From: Symbiodinium natans
Lineage: Eukaryota > Sar > Dinophyceae > Suessiales > Symbiodiniaceae
Direction: 5' to 3'
DNA: 64,000 bases
Assembly (NCBI GenBank): GCA_905221605.1
Contig: CAJNDS010002815.1
Span: 1 to 64,000, forward strand
Positions 47,860 to 60,016 of the stretch are shown piece by piece (position 1 is the stretch's first letter; each line of letters begins with the position of its first letter). The notes below the pieces were generated by a model, which was not told the DNA's origin, searched no databases, and worked only from the letters and a program-made list of their open reading frames with translations. A program made the position numbers and the translations under genes.

Positions 47860-50800
47860 TCCATGCAGAGGGTGGAGGCTCACCACAAAGCAGCTTCTCC
47901 TCTAGCGGAGGATATCGTTCTTGCAAAGCTGCCCCGGGCCCTCCATCATGTGACCATGTTGCTTTGCGTCCCGACCCTTGCAGCGGGTGGAGGCTCACCG
48001 CAGAACAGCTTTGCTTCTGCAGAAACATGTCGTTCTTGCAGGGAGCACTTGCGAGTTTGCTCCGCAAGCACGGCGGCGAGCACCGAATATGCGACTGAGC
48101 GAGAGTCTTGTGCTCGTGAACAGCCTGCTAATGCCGATTCTCCCGCTGCAACCTCAAAGGCGTTGAAGGTTCTACGAAGCAGCGTGACGCTGCGCGAAGG
48201 GCGACGATGTTGACAGAGTTGGTTTGGCCCGGTTGTAGACCGTTGAAGGTATCTCTGGCGCAGTAGTTTTACCGACCGGAACTTGTTCTGGTGCCGAAGT
48301 GACAGCCTGCCCCGGGCTCTCCATCATGATACCATTTTGCTTGTCGTCCAGACCCATGCAGCGGGTGGAGGCTCACCGCAGAACAGCTTTTCTTCTGCAG
48401 GAAGATGTCGTTCTTGCGGGGAGCACTTGCGAGTTTTCTCCGCAAGCACGGCGGCGAGCACCGAATATGCGACTGAGTGAGAGTCTTGTGCTCGTGAACA
48501 GCCTGCTAATACCGATTGTCCCGCTGCAACCTCAAAGGCGTTGAAGGTTCTACGAAGCAGCGTAAAGGTATCTCTAGCGCAGTAGTTTTACCGACCGGGA
48601 TTTTTCTGTTGCCAAAGCGATAGCCGGCCCTGAGCTCTCCATCGTGCTGTCATCTTGCTTTTCGTCCAGACGCATGCAGAGTGTGGGGGCTCACCACAGA
48701 ACAGCTTGTCTTCTGCAGGAAGATGTCGTTCTTGCAGAGCAGGCGCGAGTTTGCTCCGCAAGCATGGCCGCGTTCGTGAACAGCCGGCTACCGATTGTCC
48801 AGCTGCAACCTCACAGGGCGTCGAGGGTTCTACGAAGCAGCGCGACACTGCATAAAGGGTGACGGTGGTGAATGGGCTCTCCATCATGATACCATTTTGC
48901 TTGTCGTCCAGACCCATGCAGCGGGTGGAGGCTCACCGCAGAACAGCTTTGCTTCTGTAGAAACATGTCGTTCTTGCAGGGAGCACTTGCGAGTTTCCGC
49001 AAGCACGGCGGCGAGCACCGAATATGCGACTGAGCGAGAGTCTTGTGCTCGTGAACAGCCTGCTAGTCCAGACCCATGCAGCGGGTGGAGGCTCACCGCA
49101 GAACAGCTTTTCTTCTGCAGGAAGATGTCGTTCTTGCAGGGAGCACTTGCGAGTTTTCTCCGCAAGCACGGCGGCGAGCACCGAATATGCGACTGAGTGA
49201 GAGTCTTGTGCTCGTGAACAGCCTGCTAATACCGATTGTCCCGCTGCAACCTTAAAGGCGTTGAAGGTTCTACGAAGCAGCGTAAAGGTATCTCTGGCGC
49301 AGTAGTTTTACCGACCGGGATTTTTCTGTTGCCGAAGTGATAGCCGGCCCTGAGCTCTCCATCGTGCTGTCATCTTGCTTTTCGTCCAGACGCATGCAGA
49401 GTGTGGGGGCTCACCACAGAACAGCTTGTCTTCCGCAGGAAGATGTCGTTCTTGCAGAGCAGGCGCGAGTTTGCTCCGCAAGCATGGCCGCGTTCGTGAA
49501 CAGCCGGCTACCGATTGTCCAGCTGCAACCTCACAGGGCGTCGAGGGTTCTACGAAGCAGCGCGACACTGCATAAAGGGTGACGATGGTGAATGGGCTCT
49601 CCATCATGATACCATTTTGCTTGTCGTCCAGACCCATGCAGCGGGTGGAGGCTCACCGCAGAACAGCTTTGCTTCTGCAGAAACATGTCGTTCTTGCGGG
49701 GAGCACTTGCGAGTTTCCGCAAGCACGGCGGCGAGCACCGAATATGCGACTGAGCGAGAGTCTTGTGCTCGTGAACAGCCTGCTAATGCCGATTCTCCCG
49801 CTGCAACCTCAGAAGGTCTTGAAGGTTGTACGAAGCAGCGTGACGCTGCACGAAGGGCGAAGATGTTGACAGATTTGGTGTGGCCCAGTTGTAGACCGGT
49901 GAAGGTACCTCTGGCGCAGTAGTTTTACCGACCGGGATTTTTCTGTTGCCAAAGCGATAGCCGGCCCTGAGCTCTCCATCGTGCTGTCATCTTGCTTTTC
50001 GTCCAGACGCATGCAGAGTGTGGGGGCTCACCACAGAACAGCTTGTCTTCTGCAGGAAGATGTCGTTCTTGCAGAGCAGGCGTGAGTTTGCTCCGCAAGC
50101 ATGGCCGCGTTCGTGAACAGCCGGCTACCGATTGTCCAGCTGCAACCTCACAGGGCGTCGAGGGTTCTACGAAGCAGCGCGACACTCATGATACCATTTT
50201 GCTTGTCGTCCAGACCCATGCAGCGGGTGGAGGCTCACCGCAGAACAGCTTTGCTTCTGCAGAAACATGTCGTTCTTGCGGGGAGCACTTGCGAGTTTCC
50301 GCAAGCACGGCGGCGAGCACCGAATATGCGACTGAGCGAGAGTCTTGACTGTCCCGCTGCAACCTCAAAGGCGTTGAAGGTTCTACGAAGCAGCGTGACG
50401 CTGCGCGAAGGGCGACGATGTTGACAGAGTTGGTTTGGCCCGGTTGTAGACCGTTGAAGGTATCTCTGGCGCAGTAGTTTTGCCGACCGGAACTTGTTCT
50501 GGTGCCGAAGTGACAGCCTGCCCCGGGCTCTCCATCATGATACCATTTTGCTTGTCGTCCAGACCCATGCAGCGGGTGGAGGCTCACCGCAGAACAGCTT
50601 TGCTTCTGCAGAAACATGTCGTTCTTGCGGGGAGCACTTGCGAGTTTCCGCAAGCACGGCGGCGAGCACCGAATATGCGACTGAGCGAGAGTCTTGACTG
50701 TCCCGCTGCAACCTCAAAGGCGTTGAAGGTTCTACGAAGCAGCGTGAAGGTATCTCTAGCGCAGTAGTTTTGCCGACCTGGACTTGTTCTGGTGCCGAAG

Positions 50801-51310
50801 TGACAGCCTGCCCCGGGCCCTCCATCGTGCTGTCATCTTGCTTTTCCAGATGCACGCAGAGGGTGGAAACTCACCACAGAACAGCTTTTCTTCTGCAGGA
50901 AGATGTCGTTCTTGTGGGGAGCACTTGCGAGTTTGCTTCGCAAGCATGGCCCCGAGCACAGAATATGCGACTGAGCCAGAGCTTTGACAGCTGCAACCTC
51001 CGAAGGCATCGAGGGTTCTACGGGGCAGCGTGGCACTGAAGAGTGACGATGGTGACAGATTTTGTTGGGCCCCTTGCAGACCGGTCAAGGTATCTCTCGC
51101 ACAGTAGCTTTGCCGACGCGACCTGTTCTGGTGCCGTAGTGATAGCCGGCCCTGAGCTCTCCATCGTGCTGTCATCTTGCTTTTCGTCCAGATGCACGCA
51201 GAGGGTGGAAACTCACCACAGAACAGCTTTTCTTCTGCAGGAAGATGTCGTTCTTGCAGAGCAGGCGCGAGTTTGCTCCGCAAGCATGGCCGCGAGCACA
51301 ACAAGTTCGA
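47860..51310. repeat. Satellite-like tandem array
   Basis: At least a dozen related monomers are recognisable by the module CTCACCGCAGAACAGCTT or its variants CTCACCACAGAACAGCTT, at about 47877, 47993, 48373, 48686, 48932, 49092, 49406, 49652, 50029, 50235, 50582, 50870 and 51210. Each is followed by CTGCAG(G/A)A(A)...ATGTCGTTCTTGC and a CGAGTTT...CGCAAGCA module. A higher-order period is visible: the segment AGCGTAAAGGTATCTCT recurs at 48559 and 49279, 720 bp apart. Open frames in the array are by-products of the repeat length; different frames are open in different monomers, so I do not call genes. Confidence 0.85.
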
Positions 51311-53212
51311 CTGAAGCAGTGTCTTCCAGCTGCTTCCTCAGTCGACACTCGTTATCGTCCGAGAAGATTTGACTTCGCTTGGTTGATGAAGTTGCAACAG
51401 AAGAAAGACATTCCAGCTTTCGTCTGGTCGTCCAAGCTTTTCCCAATCGGCTCTGCCATCAGGCTTATACTGCTCAGTAGTAGTACGCACCGCACCACAT
51501 GTCAGGTCTGCAGGACAGTACAAATGATGGTTTGCTGACATTGATCTTTGCGGCCGGAACTCGTGTTCCCAACAGGCAGGCTCTCGTGAGGATTTGCCAG
51601 CTCTCCGTGCAACAGGATTTGCACACGATGGGTCAAGCAAGACTGGTTGTCCAAGGTCCTCCCACTGTCATCAGGCTTCCTCAGTAGTACACCCTGCACC
51701 ACAGGCTGGGTCTGCAGGACAAGACAAGTGTTCTAAGCAACGCGACGTTTCTCTGTGCAATAACCCGGTCCAGGGCTGCCCAATCGTCTCATGTCAGTAG
51801 CACGCAATGCACCACAGGCACAGGGCCAGGTCTGCAGGACCTGACGAGTGACGGTTTGTTGACATGGATCTTTAGGTCCCTATACTCATGCGGCCGACAC
51901 GCAGAGCACCTGAGACTCTCTCAAGGCGCTGTTCGAAATGCCTTTACATGCTGCACTTCTCCGTGCTGCATGACTTGCGAGTGTTCGCCAAAGCTAGACT
52001 GGTTGTCCAAGTTTCTCCGAACTATGCTTTTAGTAGGGAGGTAGACTGGTGGTCACAGGTGCCTCGACGTGTGCTGGGCCATCGGGTATCCAGAGATCTT
52101 GGCCTGACCCGCGGAAATGGGTTTCCTTAGTGGTCGTGGCGTGTGCGTGCTTGGGCTGATGTATGGTTGGCTGGGTTGACTTGAGCAGGCGCGCAGTAGA
52201 ATGAATGCATCCAGCGCCTGCTACGGCGGCGTAGTATTGTATTCCATTGACTTCCGCAAAGTGATGTCAGAGACAAAGTCGCAGCTGGCTGGGTGAGATG
52301 AGAGGGTTGGTTGAAGTATTTAGATGTAATTAGACGATCCCAGCCTGTTCCATCTCCCACAATCCGCGAAGAAGACTTGGATAAGTTGAGCGGGCTTGGG
52401 ATGAATCTGGACGATGTGGGGATACGCGCAGATGACGCAGTGTGTACCTGTTATGGGATGGAATTTTTTTAGAATCCTCCGTGGGCACACGGGCTGGGAT
52501 AAGAAAGGGACAAGGCCTGACTTCCTCCATCTTCCTGTCCATGATCTGCAACGCAAGTCTTCCTGACACCAGGTGCAAGTAGAATATACATGTATATACA
52601 CACATACCAGAAGGAATCTGCGCTTGACATGCGATCCTGGTTCACATGCGGTGAAGGTTGCACCATGGGGGTCTCACAAAATGAGCATCCTGTGTCCCAC
52701 AGGAGAGAAGAAGAACCTGCGTCAAGTTGCGTGAAGACTGTGAAGACGACCTGCCTTGTCTGGGCGTGTCTTTTGGATTCCGCCGTGCTGTGCACCCGGC
52801 CCCAAGCAACCTTAAGATGCTCCAGCTGGCTCTCGATTTTTCATCATTTCGTGTCGCCACGCTGTGTTCTCCCTCCAAATGGTCTTGCAGTAGTGAAGGT
52901 ACTTAGTAAGAAGCCAGCGCAGTGGGGAAGTGTCCAGCATCCAGCTTGATCGTTCGCCGGATGGCAATTGAGGCACCTTCTTTGACAGAGCGGCTGGCAG
53001 CGTGAGGGCGCGCAACGTTTTCTGGCATGCCGGCTTCATCAGCAGTGCCCGCCAAAGCTGGGAGAGTCTTGCAGACTGCACGTAGTGAGTTTTGCGAGTG
53101 TTTACCGCGCTGTTTCCCGCCGCTGTACCTCAGCTTGTTCACCGCCGTGCGTTCTTTGCTGAGACAAGGCCAGGCAACAGGCAGGAGGTCTTTCAAGGTC
53201 GGGGCGCTTGTG
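51311..53212. other. Repeat-derived sequence without a supported gene
   Basis: The words ACTGGTTGTCCAAG and CAGGTCTGCAGGAC recur irregularly at 51500-52020, so this looks like decayed tandem repeats. No gene can be supported from there to 53212. Confidence 0.5.
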
Positions 53213-53429
53213 TGAGAGAAATATGAGGCGAGGCAGCTAGGTTCTCGCGAGAACATAAGAGCTGTCTGCCGGCCTGGCACACATGCGACCGTTTGTGGTG
53301 CATGTGAAGTTGCATGAGGCTCCACCGTTCTGAAACTGCACACCACAGCTGTCCTCCAGCGATCTTCGACCATGCATTGGTTTCTCTGCCCAGGTCAAGC
53401 TTCATTTGCAGTGGGTGCTTGGGCAAACC
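53213..53429. repeat. Dispersed repeat S, copy 1
   Basis: This 217-bp block from GAGAGAAATATGAGGCG to GTGCTTGGGCAAACC is nearly identical to 54944-55160. Weaker similarity extends on both sides, for example TTGCATGTCGAGCTTGGGTCG at 53485 and 55193. Confidence 0.85.
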
Positions 53430-54047
53430 TCTGCAGTGCTTCGTGCGCCCTGGGCCAATCACGGTGTGAGTGCGCGAGTGCGCTTGCATGTCGAGCTTGG
53501 GTCGCCAAGGGCTTTGGCACGCGCATCGGTCAGGGTGGAGTCTTGCCGCGTCAGGCCCTCTCAACATCTGACTGTCTGACTTGTTCATCACTTGTTTCGC
53601 ACTTGCGTCTCCTTCGTCAGAAGCGCACAGGAAGCCACAAACTCTCCTGTAGACCATAGGCCCAAAGCCTTAAAGCCATCCAACTTCAAACGATTCAGGC
53701 TTTGAGCATGTCCTACTTCAGGCACGTCGCTCAGCGGGGGAATGCAAAGAACACAGGGCTCTGCAAGGCAGCTCAAGGCCGGCGCTCCTTTCTGATGACA
53801 AGCTGCTCCCTGTAAATCGACCAGCTTTGGTAGCTTTGCTGGGCTCCCATGCCCCCATGTCAGTGTGCAGTCTCTGTGCCGGCCGCAGGCCAGGTTGCTT
53901 TGCTTCATGGCTTCATCCACCAGAACCTGTCAAGGCAGCCTCACTTTTTCTTGGCGCCACGAGTTCGATGGTACGGAGCTAGCGTTCCCAAGCCATGCAA
54001 TGCCAGCCGAGCTGGATTAGGTGGTAGGTCCCGTATTCATCAGGCAC

Positions 54048-54605
54048 CTATGGGTGCCAAGTGCACGGCTGCAGGTCCACATGACCGGTATGTTCTTGGG
54101 CAAGGAAGCACGCAGTTTCGTTCGCTGCAGCACAAGGATGGGACGGGTACTTGAGTGCATGCAGAGTTGATGACATAGGCAGATGCAGCCGATGCATCAC
54201 TAGCGCACCTCCTCTCTTGGCATTTCAGTTGATGGAGTCGGTGCCCCTTCCACCCCAACAGGCTCCACACACCGCCTCTCCTTGCATCTTCCCCATGCTG
54301 CAGCCGGCATGATGACTTGAGGATCTGATCAGGCCAATGTGGCATTTGACCACGATTGGGAAGCCTGCCAAAATTCTGCCCAGAGCCTTGTAATCTTCAG
54401 CAAACCTTGTTGCAGCAAAGGCCCGGCACCGCAAGCGAATTCTGGTAGCATCCATTTCGTTTCAGTTTGAATCCTCGTACAGACTGTGTTGACAGTACGT
54501 TGCTCGGCTATTTGCTGAATCGTGTTCAAAGACTACTGCCGACAAGGACTTGTTCAGGTGCTGCAGTGACAGCCTGTTCTTTGCTCTGCATTCTGCTACG
54601 CGCTG
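54048..54605. repeat. Dispersed repeat R, copy 3
   Basis: A diverged copy of the R repeat with several small deletions, lying between the two S copies. R and S therefore form a duplicated and rearranged block spanning about 46.4-55.3 kb. Confidence 0.8.
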
Positions 54606-54943
54606 AGCTTGTGAACTCCTCCTGACCACAATTCAGACTTCTCACAAGGAAAACCCGTGATCATTCTGCCGTTGTGGGAAGATTTTTTCTAGGATGCCGC
54701 ATTTGTCTGACAGATGGTTGAGGCCCTCGGTGTCACCAGGTCTTCTCATTCGTCTCTGGGGCACAGCTTCATTAGCCGCGACAAATTCCACGTGGAGGTG
54801 CATCAAGGCTCGTAGGTAACGCAGGCTCCGTGGCACTGCTGTGTCCATAAAGTCAGCGATTCCCGCCGAAGCTTGAAGAGTCTTGCTAGCACCATTTCCC
54901 GGCCGCTCGGAAATCTTAGCTCTTTCGCCGCCGTGCCTTCCTT

Positions 54944-55160
54944 GAGAGAAATATGAGGCGAGGCAGCTAGGTTCTCGCGATAACATAAGAGCTGTCTGCC
55001 GGCCTGGCACACATGCGACCGGTTGTGGCGCATGTGAAGTTGCATGAGGCTCCAGCGTTCTGAAACTGCACACCACAGCTGTCCTCCAGCGATCTTCGAC
55101 CATGCATTGGTTTGCCTGCCCAGGTCAAGCTTCATTTGCAGTGGGTGCTTGGGCAAACCC
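54944..55160. repeat. Dispersed repeat S, copy 2
   Basis: The partner of 53213-53429 with only a few substitutions. The neighbouring sequence to the right is shortened compared with copy 1. Confidence 0.85.
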
Positions 55161-55558
55161 CTGATCTCGGCCAATCATGATGTGAGTGCGCTTGCATGTC
55201 GAGCTTGGGTCGCCAGGGGCTTTGGCGCATCCTTGTTCTTCACCTGTGTCACTCTTGCATCACTTCAGAAACCGGCGACATGAGCATGAAAATACAGGCT
55301 CGTGCGGCCCTGCCTCATGCATGCCGCAGTCGATTTTGGATGCTTTCCCGGGATCAATGGAGATTGCTCTTTCGTAGTACTGTCGTAGCTTGAAGAACAG
55401 GCTCATGTGAACAGTCGGCTTGACGAGTTTGGAGGCAAGCGCCGCCCTCACAGGTCCTCTTTCTCTCATGTCCGGTATTGAAGATTGGCGAGTGCACTGG
55501 CGACGCTGTTTCTCGTCCTTGTCGTGTTAAGCCCACAGGTTGCATATGAAAAGATTGC

Positions 55559-55703
55559 GTGGGTGGTCCCATCCGCAATTCTTTCGAAGACCCGCTCGGA
55601 TCCCTGTTGTTGGTTCCTGTTGTTGGTTCCTGTTGTTGGTCCCGAGGCAGTGTGGGTGGTCGCATCCGCAATCTTTCGAAGACCCGCTCGGGTCCCTGTT
55701 GTT
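55559..55703. repeat. Short tandem duplication with CTGTTGTTGG core
   Basis: A segment of about 53 bp (GTGGGTGGTC...CCTGTTGTT) occurs at 55559-55612 and 55651-55703. Between them CCTGTTGTTGGTT is repeated. No coding sense was found. Confidence 0.85.
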
Positions 55704-57200
55704 AGTGTCCCGAAGCAGTACGAAGCAGATCGCCGAACGGGCAGAACAGTGACCATAAAGACCTATGTGGCGAGCGACCATGGAGACCCCCCCTGCAGCG
55801 AGCAGGGTGCCATGACATGTGTCTGACATGTGTCTGAACCTACGAGAGAGGGAGAGGGATCACTATCCACAAGCAAAACGCTAGTGGCTGGCTCATGCCA
55901 ACGCATGCTGGGCAGTTGCATGCAAGTCAGGTTCATGAGCTTTGGCAAAAAGAGCGATTGTTCAACTGGGCTTGGAGTTGCAAGTCTAAGCCTAAGTCCT
56001 CAGGTACACTCAAGGTACACTTACCTGAGTGCTTGAGCGACAAATGCAACATCCGGGTACTAGTATGTCAGAATTCGCTTGGATCTGGCAGTGCTCAGGA
56101 ATAGCGCTGGCAAGTAGTTGCAAGAGCTGCGCGCTGACCGCCTCGGCCACGCTACCTCCACTTTGTCCACTCGGCTTACTTGCCTACATATCCCACTTCC
56201 TCTGGCCCCCTTCCCGCCCCCCCCCCCCCCCCCCCCCCCCCTACTGCCCCCACTTGCCCCACCTGGAGGTGGACACGATGTTTGAGGTGCAAGGGCGAAG
56301 GGTTGGGAAGGGAGAAGGAGACAAGCTTTAGGTTTGCGTTCCAGACGCTTTTTGGCCGGGGGCCGAGGCGAATTTTCTCGCATGACAATACCGGCAATTA
56401 TGAGACTTAATTTTCATAGTCTTTTGTACGCAGCGAAAGACGAAGAAACAGCGCCACTCTGAATACGGGATTTCATGTGGATTCATTAACTCTGATACTT
56501 TGCCAAAATCTCGATCATCAAAGATGCATGTAACAGAGCTTGAGTGTTAGGTTGCGGGGAGACAACAAATAGTTTCCATTCGTTGAGTGGGAAGATAGCG
56601 CCTTCCATATAGGATACTCAATTTGGATCATGCTCGATAGGGTTCGCGCTCGCTTCCCCCATGCGCGAATTCGGGGCAGTGGCGGGCAGTGGACTCATTC
56701 ATCTAGGCGTGTAATGTATTTCTTGAGCAACCAAGAGACATAGTAAAAGATACGAATGATGACACACTTTTGGCTCTCCACCCTTAACTGAGTTGTGCTT
56801 TGGCATATTTCTTAATTTCCCTTCTTCCCTTGCAAGGGAACCTAGTCGTAAATATTTTTGGAGTTTAAAGCACAGCTCAGCTAACCTCTAAGCCCTGAAG
56901 CCTAAGGAGAACTAGCCACCTAAAACCCCGTTGTTGTGTGTCTCGTGCCATTCTGGGTCTTCCTGCGCTTCGGGATTGGTAAGCAGGCTTTGCATGTCTT
57001 TGCTTTGTGGTGCTTTACTGTAACTTTAGATCCTTACCCTTTTTGGGTTTATTGGGTTTCTTAATAAGGCAGCTAAAATTATTATTTTTAGCTACCCTCC
57101 TAAGTGCAGCCAAGTTTGCTCTTGGATTGAGGGCAGACTTTGAGAGAGCAGACCGTGGGAAAAGGCTGACAGGGTGATGAAATCTGGCGATCTTGGGTAG
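55704..57200. other. Stretch without a supported gene; 25-bp poly-C at 56217-56241
   Basis: An uninterrupted run of 25 C residues at 56217-56241 lies in a C-rich tract. The rest, to 57200, is more AT-rich than the surroundings and shows no gene or repeat that I recognise. Confidence 0.6.
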
Positions 57201-57280
57201 TTTAGGGTTTGGGGTTTAGGGTTTAGGGTTTAGGGTTTAGTGTTTAGGGTTTAGGGTTTAGGGTTTAGGGTTTAGGGTTT
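57201..57280 (+). repeat. Interstitial telomeric repeat (TTTAGGG)n
   Basis: About eleven TTTAGGG units with small variants (TTTGGGG, TTTAGTG), G-rich strand on top. Variants and flanking unique DNA show it is interstitial. Confidence 0.95.
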
Positions 57281-57701
57281 CCGGAGAGGCACCCCTTTTC
57301 GCGGGTCCCTTTACGGGGATCCTATTCTATTTGGGTACCCAGATCAGAGTTGAAGCTGAGCATGTTTGCCGACGCCTTTGTGCTTGAGCCTGGTTAGGGT
57401 CAAGCTCGGGCCATTCGTTGTCCAGCTATTTGGGATTGGCCTGCAGCATGTTTACGCGTCCTGGCACCGCCCTTATGGGGAAGGGGGGGCTGCGGGGGCG
57501 GGGGCGGCGTCAGCTTAGGAGGGACGGAATCGAGATTATGTAAAGTTGGGGTATCTTGGAAGTAGAAGGTACAGCGGCTTACTCACGCGTGCCGCATGCT
57601 GTAGCCGACTTTTCCCTACATGCTTTCTTCAGCGCGTTCGCCCGCGGGGACTGTTACTTCTTTCGCGCTTGGCAGTTCCTGTTGCCAAAGCCCGTACTTG
57701 A
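57281..57701. other. Gap before the foldback elements
   Basis: No gene is supported. A G-rich tract (GGGGAAGGGGGGGCTGCGGGGGCGGGGG) at about 57478-57506 could form a G-quadruplex. Confidence 0.4.
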
Positions 57702-57842
57702 AGGTTCATGGTACTTACTAACCAGTTATAACTGTACTAATAACCCTACTTATAATACCCCTAAAGGGCCTTATAGGGGTTATCCCACTTATAAGTAGGG
57801 TTATAAGCCCAGTTATAATTGGTTAGTAAGTACCATGAACCT
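57702..57842. mobile_element. MITE-like foldback element 1
   Basis: The 33-bp arms at 57702-57734 and 57810-57842 (outer end AGGTTCATGGTACTTACTAA) are inverted repeats with one mismatch. The interior also pairs (AACCCTACTTATAA with TTATAAGTAGGGTT), so nearly the whole 141 bp folds into a hairpin. Weaker pairing extends a few bases beyond (ACTTGAAGG/CCTCCAAGT). No ORF is present. Confidence 0.85.
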
Positions 57843-57921
57843 CCAAGTAAGGCCCGATTTTTCGCACTTTCTGGCAGCCGGGGGCTTCTTGCCAACTGCG
57901 GCTTCAACTTGCTTGTAGCTA

Positions 57922-58022
57922 TGTTCCCCCTTATACTAGCAGTCCTTCATGGGGATTATAGTACTCCCCGATTACAATCCCTATTGAGGAGCTGTTGGAT
58001 CTGTTAGTATAAGGGGGGAACA
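57922..58022. mobile_element. MITE-like foldback element 2
   Basis: The ends TGTTCCCCCTTATACTA and its complement TAGTATAAGGGGGGAACA are inverted, differing by one extra C, over a total of 101 bp. The sequence is unrelated to element 1. No target duplication is obvious. Confidence 0.8.
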
Positions 58023-58100
58023 TCCCAGTACATACAGCAAAACCGGTCATGAGTCCGATGGCAGCTCGTTGCTTTGGCGATTCGTGGCTTGCATCCTTGA

Positions 58101-58217
58101 AGGTGCATGGTACTTGTTAAGCAGTTGTAGCTGTACCGATAACCGCTTCTGAGCCCCTTCAGTGCCTAGTTGGGTTAGAAGTGCAGCTGTCATTGGGTGA
58201 TTAAGTGCTATGAACCT
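58101..58217. mobile_element. Diverged relative of foldback element 1
   Basis: The left end AGGTGCATGGTACTTG and right end TAAGTGCTATGAACCT match the arms of element 1 with several changes, and the interior retains an imperfect GCAGTTGTAGCTG/GCAGCTGTCATTGG pairing. It appears to be an older copy of the same family. Confidence 0.7.
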
Positions 58218-58435
58218 CCGAGCCAGTTAGTTACTCCGTTCCAGGATGCCCAGAAAGTCGTCGAGCTGTTGATCGGTCGCCACCTCAGATTGACGGTTGT
58301 GACATGTGCGACGATGCGGATTCTGCGGCACGTGTGCCATGCATTCTTGAACACTGCATTGAACACCGCAGCCGCAGGCCGAGATTGCGAGACTGCTCCC
58401 CTCCAAGACTGTTTTAGGACGACTCCTCGCGCGCG

Positions 58436-60016
58436 ATGGCTCCTCACAGCAACGTCCGCCGCGCGCTGCTCCTCGCACTGGCCTGCGCCGCCCTGTGGTC
58501 CCGCAACTCCGACCACTCCGAGGTGGGCTTCCTGGCGGGCCCGGGCGGTCCCCCCCCCAAAGAACCCAGCCCCGCGCGCAGCGCACCCCCCCGCTCCGTG
58601 GAGCGGGCGGCGGGGGTGGACGCGAATGCGGAGCCGGTGACGGGGGAGAGCTCCATCGTTGAAGAGATCCTGGCGGGCATCAGCGTGGCCTTCTCGCTGC
58701 TTTCCAAGGCCATCGCCTGCAGCGCGATCGTCGGCACAGGGCCGCTTGTCGGCCTTTGGTCCTCCGTGGCCCTGGGCTTTGCAAGCCTCTTCGGCATGCG
58801 CCCCGGAGTTGTGGCGGGCTCCGCAGCCGTGGTGGTCGTCCCTCTGGGTGCCTTTGTGGCCACCAATGGTCTTGGCTTGGTGCCTCTGGTGGTGCTGCTG
58901 GCCGCCCTCATCGAGTTGGTGGCAGGCTTGGTCGGCTTTGCCCGCACGCTGGACCTTGTTTCCAAGGAAGTGCTGGCAGGCTTTCTGAATGCTCTGGGCT
59001 TGGCTTTGCTGGTGTCACAGTTCGGGGCCCTCTCAACGCCCATGGGATTCGGCCTGGCCGCCATCTGCGCTGCGCTGACCCAGTTCTTGCCCTCGGCGCC
59101 CATCCCCTCCTCGCTCGTTGGCCTCGCCGTCGCCACCGCCGTTGGCATCGGCTTCAACTTCGACGTCCCCACTCTCGCCATGAAGGCCAAGGACCCCACT
59201 GCCTTCGCCGGCGGCTTGGCAGCACTTCCCCAGTTCCAGCTGCCGCAGATGCCTTCCATCGACGACGTCCAGCTGGCGCTGCCTTGTGCCATCTCCATCG
59301 CCTTCATCTCCCTCATCGAGACTCTCCTCGCCGCTCGCGTGGTGGACGACCGCAAGTGCGAGGACCTCTGCACGCCTCTCGGCCGCACGAGAAGTAGGCA
59401 ATTAGGTAAGTTCCATATCTATATACATATATACATATATATGTATATATATATATATATATATATGTATATGTAGTGCTGAGAGTCGTCTTGCGTTGTT
59501 GTCTGCAGGTTCTTCTACGACGAGAATGGAGAGCTGGTGATGCAGGGTGGGGACCCCGAGGCTCCTTTGCAGGTGGACGTGCCCACGTCCACCGTCCTGT
59601 CCCTGGCCGCAGGCAACGGTGCCTCCGTTCTGCTGGGGGGCTTTGGCGGCGCCGGCCTCGTGCCACAGACGGTTCTGAACCTGAACTCCGGCGGACGCGG
59701 CCAGTGGTCCATTGGCTCCTATGCTGCTTCCATGGTGATCTTCGCCCTGGTCCTTGCACCCTTCGTTGGCCAGATCAGCGTGCCGGCTCTGGCTGGCATC
59801 ATGGTTCAGGTATCCTTGGACACCATCCAGTTTGTCCCGACCTTCGATGCAATCAAGAATGCCTTTGAGGGCAAGGAAGACGATGCGAAGATCCGCCTGG
59901 GCATCCTTGTCATCACAGCCGTCCTCTGCTACCAGGTAGACTTCGCCGTGGGCATCGTCACGGGCGTTGCTCTCGACAAGGGTGCAGAGGCACTGAAGCT
60001 CAAGAAAGCCGACTGA
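58436..60016 (+). CDS. SulP-family anion transporter, copy 1 (two exons)
   Basis: Exon 1 runs from ATG 58436 to about 59397 and exon 2 from 59509 to 60016, giving 489 aa. A hydrophobic leader (ALLLALACAALW) and a Pro-rich spacer precede the membrane domain, which suggests an ER signal and possibly plastid targeting. The membrane part matches SulP/SLC26 transporters: GPLVGLWSSVALGFASLFGM (about residue 100), VLAGFLNALGLALLVSQF (about 180), and in exon 2 GNGASVLLGGFGGAG and NLNSGGRGQ. No STAS domain follows, so it is shorter than typical sulfate permeases. Substrate could be sulfate or bicarbonate. The consensus GTAAGT at 59406 would put exon 2 out of frame here; a GC donor at 59398 keeps it in frame. 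Large antisense ORFs are shadows. Confidence 0.85.
59398..59508 (+). other. AT-rich intron of SulP copy 1
   Basis: The intron contains a (TA)n/(TATACA)n microsatellite and ends TTGTCTGCAG before a G. Donors other than GT (GC, GA) are known in dinoflagellates, and AG|GC at 59396-59399 is the in-frame choice. Confidence 0.65.

Noticed and set aside
47860-51310. CRISPR-like array
   Set aside because: Monomers are hundreds of bases long and contiguous, without short repeats separated by unique spacers of constant length, and the context is eukaryotic.
47628-51372. Many ORFs of 60-180 aa in the satellite array
   Set aside because: The same DNA is open in different frames and on both strands in different monomers, and there is no conserved reading frame or domain.
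56180-56410. ORFs across the poly-C tract
   Set aside because: They consist mainly of proline or glycine runs from homopolymer sequence.
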